Part shown: in pieces, positions 51,710 to 51,936 of the stretch | Numbering within the stretch: position 1 is the stretch's first letter | How the letters are laid out: every line of letters begins with the position of its first letter | Assembly: GCA_947178105.1 (NCBI GenBank) | Contig: CAMWXD010000027.1 | Location: 1-51,936 of the forward strand | Direction: 5' to 3' | Source of the DNA: an uncultured Eubacterium sp. | GTDB lineage: Bacteria > Bacillota > Clostridia > Lachnospirales > Lachnospiraceae | Length of the DNA: 51,936 nucleotides | Program-made: the position numbers and the translations under genes | Notes under the pieces: model-generated | Databases searched by the model: none | What the model was told of the DNA's origin: nothing | What the model saw: the letters and a program-made list of their open reading frames with translations, nothing else

Positions 51710-51793
51710 ATGACTACATACGAAGAATTCATGGTTATTCTGACAACTGCGTTACTAATCGTTGCAATTCTGAATATGAAAAATAAGAAATAG
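51710..51793 (+). CDS. Holin-like type I toxin, 27 residues
   Basis: The peptide starts MTTYEEFMVILTTALL and ends in a basic tail NMKNKK: a short acidic start, one membrane helix, lysines at the end. This is the pattern of putative holin-like toxins (TxpA/BsrG-related) of Firmicutes, which depolarise the membrane when over-produced. The start at 51710 follows GGCGGTGATT. A long leader precedes it, and an antisense RNA gene runs towards it from the right and overlaps its 3' end. That arrangement is a complete type I toxin-antitoxin locus. Too short for most automatic gene callers. Confidence 0.85.
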   Translation: MTTYEEFMVILTTALLIVAILNMKNKK

Positions 51794-51885
51794 CCGTCCT
51801 GCTCCTGACTAAGTAGACGGCTATTTTGGCTTAAAACTTTTCACCGGGACAGGTAGTGTGCACCTACCTTCCGGCTATCCTGTTA
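51777..51885 (-). ncRNA. Antisense antitoxin RNA of the type I locus
   Basis: TATAAT (51891-51896) with TTGCAA (51914-51919) 17 bases upstream, reading leftwards, predicts a start near 51884. The RNA would form a hairpin with GTAGG/CCTAC arms (51851-51869 region) and end at the shared hairpin 51788-51826, followed on the minus strand by TTCTTATTTTT. It is complementary to the 3' end of the toxin mRNA over about 50 bases, including the last codons. Function as antitoxin is inferred from the arrangement. Confidence 0.7.
51788..51830. terminator. Shared bidirectional terminator of toxin mRNA and antisense RNA
   Basis: AAATAGCCGTC (51788-51798) pairs with GACGGCTATTT (51816-51826) around a 17-base loop, with T-rich sequence after it on both strands. 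It overlaps the toxin stop codon. Confidence 0.8.
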
Positions 51886-51936
51886 AGCATATTATAAGAC
51901 AGAAATTCAGAAATTGCAATCACTTTTTGCCATTGC

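Overview
The window looks like chromosome from a spore-forming, anaerobic member of the Clostridia, most likely a gut Lachnospiraceae. This is inferred from spoVAD/spoVAE, the anaerobic (cobalt-early) cobalamin pathway, the DUF4179/sigma pair, the DUF6062-type protein, the AAA-ATPase/PD-(D/E)XK protein and the gene style (AGGAGG ribosome binding sites, ATGA overlaps). Species cannot be named from the sequence alone. No rRNA, tRNA, CRISPR array or intact insertion sequence was seen.

Layout: (1) 1-1821, minus strand: a partial lipoprotein gene and spoVAE/spoVAD, with no spoVAC next to them. (2) 1959-8598, minus strand: an operon for a BlaI-type repressor, a BlaR1-like M56 membrane protease carrying a C-terminal NlpC/P60-like domain whose catalytic Cys is Ser, and an AAA-ATPase/PD-(D/E)XK protein. 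A 2,914-bp segment of it is exactly duplicated in tandem, leaving a truncated second ATPase gene. (3) 8.6-12.4 kb: a flavin reductase, a sigma factor with a DUF4179 partner, and a MarR regulator with a flavodoxin-like gene. (4) 12417-13031: a non-coding element of nested inverted repeats, then a nuclease-gene remnant. (5) 13240-15345: a GH36 alpha-galactosidase.

(6) 15470-36063, minus strand: a cobalamin superoperon of 20 genes read from one promoter through a cobalamin riboswitch and its terminator. The order is cbiK (surface lipoprotein form), three corrinoid/metal ABC transporter genes, cbiP, cobT, cobU, cobS, a cobU-like paralogue, cobC, cbiB, cobD, cbiC, cbiD, cbiF, cbiG, cbiH, a cbiJ-cbiE-cbiT fusion, cbiA and a Cys-rich small protein. 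cbiL, a uroporphyrinogen-III methyltransferase, a precorrin-2 dehydrogenase and a corrinoid adenosyltransferase are absent from the window. A gene resembling the methionine synthase activation domain lies just upstream of the riboswitch.

(7) 36995-39890, plus strand: Ktr/Trk potassium uptake genes and a DUF6062-type gene. (8) 39924-47850, minus strand: an MBOAT acyltransferase, a chemotaxis receptor, a hybrid histidine kinase and an EAL phosphodiesterase. (9) 48007-51409, minus strand: a membrane-lipid operon (PAP2 phosphatase, flippase-like protein, PssA, Psd) behind a promoter with two perfect 11-bp direct repeats typical of an OmpR-family regulator site. (10) 51591-51919: a complete type I toxin-antitoxin locus with a 27-residue holin-like toxin and a convergent antisense RNA.

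The strongest candidates for something undescribed are the duplicated BlaI / M56-pseudo-NlpC / ATPase-nuclease operon, the nested palindromic element, and the extracellular CbiK lipoprotein with its C-terminal repeat domains.
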